NCBI RefSeq assembly: GCF_015710575.1
Contig: NZ_CP065373.1
Location: 1,612,001-1,676,000 of the forward strand
Reading direction: 5' to 3'
DNA length: 64,000 nucleotides
Source of the DNA: Mycolicibacterium mengxianglii
GTDB lineage: Bacteria > Actinomycetota > Actinomycetes > Mycobacteriales > Mycobacteriaceae
The notes under the pieces are model-generated. The model was not told the DNA's origin. It did not search any database and was given only the letters and a program-made list of their open reading frames with translations. Both the position numbers and the translations under genes were made by a program. Shown here in pieces: positions 59,871-64,000 of this stretch. The number at the start of each line of letters is the position of its first letter. The stretch's first letter is position 1.

Positions 59871-62768
59871 GTGCTCACAGAGGCAACAACCAACCCTGCT
59901 GACCTCAATGTGGCCCCGGGCTCGATAGTGGTTGTGCGAGACGAAGAGTGGCTTGTCACCTCCGCCGAACAAGGCACGGATGGTTGGCTGGTCCGGGTCC
60001 GCGGACTCTCCGAACTCGTCGCCGAGACCACAGCGGCCTTCTATTCAAGCCTTGACGAGATCGAGGTCCAAGATCCGAGTAAGGCCAAGGTTGTGGCCGA
60101 CGGCTCCTCGGGTTACCGCGACTCCCGCCTTTGGCTTGAGGCGCTGCTGCGCAAGACGCCGGTGCCCTACGGCGACCAGGCGCTGACGGTGTCGACACAC
60201 ATGCTCGCCGATGCGCTCGCGTATCAACAGGCGGCAGTGACGAAGGCCCTTGACCCGCAGCATATCCGCCCTCGCATCCTCATCGCCGATGCGGTCGGCC
60301 TAGGAAAGACACTTGAGATCGGGATGATTCTTTCCGAGCTGGTGCGACGCGGCCGCGGTGAACGCATCCTCGTCGTCACCCCCAAGCACGTGCTGGAGCA
60401 GATGCAGCACGAGCTGTGGTGCCGCTTCGCGCTGCCGTTCGTCCGTCTCGACTCGACGGGCATCCAGAAGGTGCGCCAGAAACTTCCCGCCACCCGCAAT
60501 CCGTTCACGTACTTCAAGCGCGCCATCATCTCCATCGACACGTTGAAGAGTCCTCGCTACAAGGCGCACCTCGAGCGTCAGCAGTGGGATGCGGTGGTCA
60601 TCGACGAGTCACACAACCTCACCAATGCCGGCACGCAGAACAACGAACTGGCCCGCATCCTCGCCCCCAACACCGAGGCGCTGATCCTGGCCTCTGCGAC
60701 CCCGCACAACGGCAAGGAAGAGTCGTTCGCCGAACTGCTGCGACTACTCGACCCGACGGTGGTGCACGCCGACGGCACGTTCACCAAGCCCGACGTCGAA
60801 TCCTTGCTGATCCGCCGACATCGGCACAGCCCCGACGTCGCCGCCGAGGTCGGTAGCGACTGGGCCGAGCGCGCCGAGCCCGTGCACCTGCTGGTCAAAC
60901 CGTCACTCGCCGAGGACGCCGTCGCCGCGGAGTTGTCGCAGACGTGGCTGCACCCGGCGGCTGGGAGCTCGCCGTACTCCGGTGACACCAAGGCGCTGTT
61001 CCCGTGGACACTGGCCAAGGCGTTCCTGTCGTCCCCGGCGGCACTGGCCGAGTCGATCAAGCAGCGCCGCGGCAAGCTCGATCAGGGCGATCCCGCACAA
61101 CGATCCGAACTCGCCGCACTCAACACACTGAACGAGCTGAATTCCGCCGCGCTGGATGAGCAGGCCGGCAAGTTCGCCGCTCTGGTTCAGCACCTCAAGG
61201 ACATCGGTGTCGGCAAAAAATCCTCCACGCGAGCCGTGGTCTTCGCCGAGCGGATAGCGACGCTGACCTGGTTGCGCGACCACCTACCCACGGCCGTCGG
61301 CCTGAGGGCCGACAACGTCGCGATGCTGCACGGCGGCCTGTCCGACGTCGACCAGCAGAAGATCGTCGATGACTTCAAACTCGAGACCTCACCCATCCGG
61401 GTGCTGGTCACCGGTGACGTCGCCTCCGAGGGTGTGAACCTGCACGCGCAGTGTCATCACCTCATCCACTACGACATTCCGTGGAGCCTCATCCGCATCG
61501 AACAGCGTAACGGCCGCATCGACCGCTACGGGCAGAAGCACCCGCCGGTGATCTCGTCGCTGATTCTGGAACCATCCGACCCAGAGTTCTCTGGCGACCT
61601 GCGAGTGCTGTCGCGGCTGCTGGAGCGAGAGAACCAGGCGCACACCACCCTTGGCGACGTGGCTTCGCTGATGGGCAAGCACAGCGTCACCGAGGAGGAA
61701 AACGTCATCCGTGACGTCCTCGCCAAGGGCGTCACGATCGACGACGCCGTCCGCAGAGCCGACGAAGTTGCCGCCGGTGAGGACCTGGACGCATTCTTCG
61801 CACAGTTCGACACCGACGACGATGTGCCGACGACGCTTCCCGCGACACCCCGCCAAAGTCTGTACCCCGATGACCTGACCTTCCTGGACGAGGCGCTGCA
61901 CGCGGCATTCCACGACATGCCACACGCTGAGCCCGACCAGGGCGGCATCGGTTGGACGGTCAGCGCCCCGCACGGCATCGCCGAACTCGCCCCGCCGCGT
62001 GATCTGCGCCAACGGCTGGCACAGCTCCCGCAGAACTATCTGCAGCACGGCCGGGTCTTGGAGAAGCTCAAGCTCGCCACCAACACCGCAGTCGGCAACG
62101 CACAACTGCGTGCAGCGCGAGAAGGCAAGGGCGTCAACGGCACTACATGGCCCGAGGCGCACTATCTGGGCCCGCTGCACCCGGTACTCGACTGGGCCAG
62201 CGACCGCGCGCTCACCGCGCTGGGCCGCAACCAGGTGTTCGTCATCCGAGGCGACGTCGACGCGCCGACGGTTCTGCTGATGGGCACGCTGACCAACAAA
62301 CGGGGACAACTGATCTCGCGGGTGTTCTCCACCGCGGTGTTCCCCAACCCGGCCAACACCGAATTCTGCATGGTCGAGCCGCTTGAGGACATCGGATTCC
62401 TGAGCACGCAGACGGCCCTGCGACCCGGCTCGTCGAATCCCGGTCCCGTCGCCGACCCCGCGAGTTACCAGGTTCTGATCCCGGTGGCGGTCGAGCATGC
62501 CCGCCGCGAGATGCGCTGGGTTCTCGACGCGCAAGAGGCTGCCACCACCGAACGGCTGGCCCGGTGGCGCCAGCGGGCGCAACGCTGGCACGCCGACGCC
62601 GAAACTCTGGATGTGCGGGGGGCGCAGCGTTCGCGGGTGAACCGCCTGGGTCAACGCATCGACGAAGAACAGCGTCTCGCCGACCTGTTGGCACCCACCC
62701 AGCAATTGGTGCGACCGCTACTGGTCGTGGTGGCCGCCGATGCGCCTGTCGCCGGAAAGGATGTCTAA
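59871..62768 (+). CDS. drmD: SNF2-type helicase, probable DISARM protein DrmD
   Basis: A 965-aa superfamily 2 ATPase. Helicase motifs: Walker A in DAVGLGKTLE (K146), DEAH-type box DESH (245-248), LASATPHNG, and motif VI QRNGRIDRYGQ starting near residue 545. A C-terminal region of 400 residues follows, ending in a helical segment with many Arg. GTG 59871 has a GGAG 6 bases before; the frame is open to 59604 without similarity. Three bases separate its stop from the next gene, a large methylase. The pair matches the first genes of class 1 DISARM (drmD, drmMI, drmA, drmB, drmC). The diagnostic drmA/B/C genes would lie beyond the window. Confidence 0.72.
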   Translation: MLTEATTNPADLNVAPGSIVVVRDEEWLVTSAEQGTDGWLVRVRGLSELVAETTAAFYSSLDEIEVQDPSKAKVVADGSSGYRDSRLWLEALLRKTPVPYGDQALTVSTHMLADALAYQQAAVTKALDPQHIRPRILIADAVGLGKTLEIGMILSELVRRGRGERILVVTPKHVLEQMQHELWCRFALPFVRLDSTGIQKVRQKLPATRNPFTYFKRAIISIDTLKSPRYKAHLERQQWDAVVIDESHNLTNAGTQNNELARILAPNTEALILASATPHNGKEESFAELLRLLDPTVVHADGTFTKPDVESLLIRRHRHSPDVAAEVGSDWAERAEPVHLLVKPSLAEDAVAAELSQTWLHPAAGSSPYSGDTKALFPWTLAKAFLSSPAALAESIKQRRGKLDQGDPAQRSELAALNTLNELNSAALDEQAGKFAALVQHLKDIGVGKKSSTRAVVFAERIATLTWLRDHLPTAVGLRADNVAMLHGGLSDVDQQKIVDDFKLETSPIRVLVTGDVASEGVNLHAQCHHLIHYDIPWSLIRIEQRNGRIDRYGQKHPPVISSLILEPSDPEFSGDLRVLSRLLERENQAHTTLGDVASLMGKHSVTEEENVIRDVLAKGVTIDDAVRRADEVAAGEDLDAFFAQFDTDDDVPTTLPATPRQSLYPDDLTFLDEALHAAFHDMPHAEPDQGGIGWTVSAPHGIAELAPPRDLRQRLAQLPQNYLQHGRVLEKLKLATNTAVGNAQLRAAREGKGVNGTTWPEAHYLGPLHPVLDWASDRALTALGRNQVFVIRGDVDAPTVLLMGTLTNKRGQLISRVFSTAVFPNPANTEFCMVEPLEDIGFLSTQTALRPGSSNPGPVADPASYQVLIPVAVEHARREMRWVLDAQEAATTERLARWRQRAQRWHADAETLDVRGAQRSRVNRLGQRIDEEQRLADLLAPTQQLVRPLLVVVAADAPVAGKDV

Positions 62769-62771
62769 ACC

Positions 62772-64000
62772 GTGCCCTCCTACGATTCCATCGTCGTCGG
62801 CGAAGACTGGATCAGCGAGCACTACTTCACCACTGATTCGCCCCGAGAGTCCTTCCAGGGCAGAGTGATCGAACTGCGCAAACAGTGGGACGCCGAAGCC
62901 GCCGAAGGGCGGGACACGGTGCGACGACGGCTGCTGGGTGCGGCCGGTGAGCTGCAGACGATCTTGTCGACGCTGGACGAGAATCCCGACGGCGCCGCTG
63001 TGGCGCACGAGCTGATCCGGACCGCCCTGGGATTTCCGGAACCCTTGATCGACTACACCGGCGAACGTGTCGGAACCGAGTTGCGGCTTCCGCAGGCCCG
63101 GCTCGCGGGTGTGACCAGCACGTTGTTCGTGCAAGCGGTGCCCGTCACGACGGTCGACGACCTGCTCGACCCGGAAACCGGCCTGCTGCTGGACGCGGGA
63201 GACAAGGACAACAAGCCCATCGTCTCGGTGTCGAAGGCCGTGTCAGCGGCGTTCCGCGCCGACGAGCCCCCCGCGTTCGTCATGGTGCAGGCCGGCCAGT
63301 GGGTGCTGTTGGCGGAGGCGCAGCGGTGGGCTGAAGGACGCTACCTGGCGGTCGATCTGCTGGTGGTCACCGAGCGCCGCGAGGAGAAACGCGGCGGCGA
63401 ACTCGACCGCGCCGCGGCGATACTCGGTCGCCAGGCCCTGGTACCCGACGCCGACGGCAACATCTGGTGGACCGGTGTCCTCGAGGACTCGGTCAAGCAC
63501 ACCGTCGGGGTGTCCAAGGACCTACGCGAGGGCATCCGGCTGTCGATCGAGATCATCGCCAACGATGTGGTGCGCCGCCGCGCTGCCAAGGACATGCCAC
63601 TCGATCAGATCGACGCCCAGCAACTCGCCAAGCACGCGCTGCGCTTCCTCTACCGAATCCTGTTCCTGCTCTACGCCGAAGCTTCCCCGGAGCTGCGGGT
63701 GTTGCCGTCGGGTGTACCGGAGTACGGCGAGGGCTACGGCTTGGACCGGCTGCGAGAACTCACCCTGACCGAACTGGTTTCGCCGACCGCGAAGTCCGGC
63801 ACTCACCTTTATCAGTCGTTGGCGACGCTGTTCCGGCTGGTGGATAAAGGCCATGCCCCGCGCGTGCCCGAGGTTCACGGCGCCGACGACCCGGCGCCGG
63901 GGCTGGAGTTCAACGAGCTGCGGGCCGACCTCTTCGATCGCAAGGCCACCGCGCTCATCGACGAGGTGGGTCTGAGCAATGAGGCCACCCAGCGGGTGTT
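62772..64000 (+). CDS. drmMI: large adenine-specific DNA methyltransferase, probable DrmMI, N-terminal part
   Basis: Starts GTG 62772 and stays open to the window end (409 codons seen). The N-terminus (SIVVGEDWISEHYFTTD, ESFQGRVIELRKQWD) and ALRFLYRILFLLYAEASPELRVLP near residue 290 are typical of DrmMI/PglX-like class I methylases of more than 1200 aa, which modify host DNA so that the defence system spares it. The catalytic NPPY motif lies beyond the window. A BREX PglX or a type IIG restriction enzyme are alternatives, but the SNF2 helicase directly upstream favours DISARM. Confidence 0.65.
   Translation, partial: MPSYDSIVVGEDWISEHYFTTDSPRESFQGRVIELRKQWDAEAAEGRDTVRRRLLGAAGELQTILSTLDENPDGAAVAHELIRTALGFPEPLIDYTGERVGTELRLPQARLAGVTSTLFVQAVPVTTVDDLLDPETGLLLDAGDKDNKPIVSVSKAVSAAFRADEPPAFVMVQAGQWVLLAEAQRWAEGRYLAVDLLVVTERREEKRGGELDRAAAILGRQALVPDADGNIWWTGVLEDSVKHTVGVSKDLREGIRLSIEIIANDVVRRRAAKDMPLDQIDAQQLAKHALRFLYRILFLLYAEASPELRVLPSGVPEYGEGYGLDRLRELTLTELVSPTAKSGTHLYQSLATLFRLVDKGHAPRVPEVHGADDPAPGLEFNELRADLFDRKATALIDEVGLSNEATQRV

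Noticed and set aside
62772..64000. BREX PglX assignment
   Set aside because: No brxA/B/C or pglZ gene precedes it. The immediate upstream partner is a SNF2-type helicase, which fits DISARM better; kept as an alternative only.

Overview
The window reads as the chromosome of a GC-rich mycobacterium, most likely an environmental Mycolicibacterium-type species. The evidence is the gene content: a dgt-dnaG block with a TPM-domain protein, a tRNA-Asn and an LppP/LprE-type lipoprotein beside it (an order known from M. tuberculosis), an LpqN-type lipoprotein, an F420-dependent LLM oxidoreductase, a DUF4185 secreted protein and an Acg-like nitroreductase. GTG starts and 4-nt gene overlaps are common.

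Layout. 0-9.9 kb: housekeeping (aminotransferase tail, TPM protein broken by two frameshifts, dgt, dnaG, small secreted/membrane proteins, tRNA-Asn, lipoprotein, acyl-CoA dehydrogenase, VIT1/CCC1 transporter). 10-19.7 kb: a self-contained selenium module. A three-subunit formate dehydrogenase has an alpha subunit encoded across an in-frame TGA (10560-10562), followed 11 nt later by a SECIS hairpin with a GGTCT loop. Next come selD, tRNA-Sec (anticodon TCA), selA and selB, everything needed to decode that TGA. 19.7-45.1 kb: transporters (MFS with a MarR regulator and two matching operator-like palindromes, an ECF-type ABC system, a POT peptide carrier), TldD/TldE, secreted and lipoproteins, a Ser/Thr kinase, a GAF-GGDEF protein, regulators, a DUF2243/CtaG pair and a DmpA-type peptidase.

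45.4-56.4 kb: an integrated 10.9-kb phage satellite. A tRNA with anticodon CAT carries a 40-bp attL core (45439-45478), repeated exactly at attR (56378-56417). Between them lie a tyrosine integrase, an excisionase-like HTH protein, small early genes, an HNH nuclease, terminase large subunit, portal, MuF-like protein, a scaffold-like protein, major capsid protein and a connector. No tail, lysis or tape-measure gene is present. This resembles the phiRv1/phiRv2 class of mycobacterial elements and capsid-encoding phage satellites generally. After strong terminators, a reverse-strand pair (a 36-aa acidic peptide and a trypsin-fold protease) sits next to attR in the position where such elements carry cargo. 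Paired 11-bp-spaced TCCGCTC motifs near both ends look like integrase arm sites.

56.4-59.9 kb: a decayed accessory strip holding an IS481-type transposase remnant that cuts a Tat-exported protein gene, a shortened Acg-like nitroreductase, a frameshifted DUF6398-like gene and another decayed fragment. 59.9-64 kb: the start of what looks like a class 1 DISARM defence operon: a SNF2-type helicase (DrmD) followed by the N-terminal part of a large adenine methylase (DrmMI), cut off by the window end.

Three otherwise normal-looking reading frames (the TPM gene twice, the DUF2243 gene once) would be repaired by adding one base to a short G/C run, so part of the apparent gene breakage may be sequencing error.
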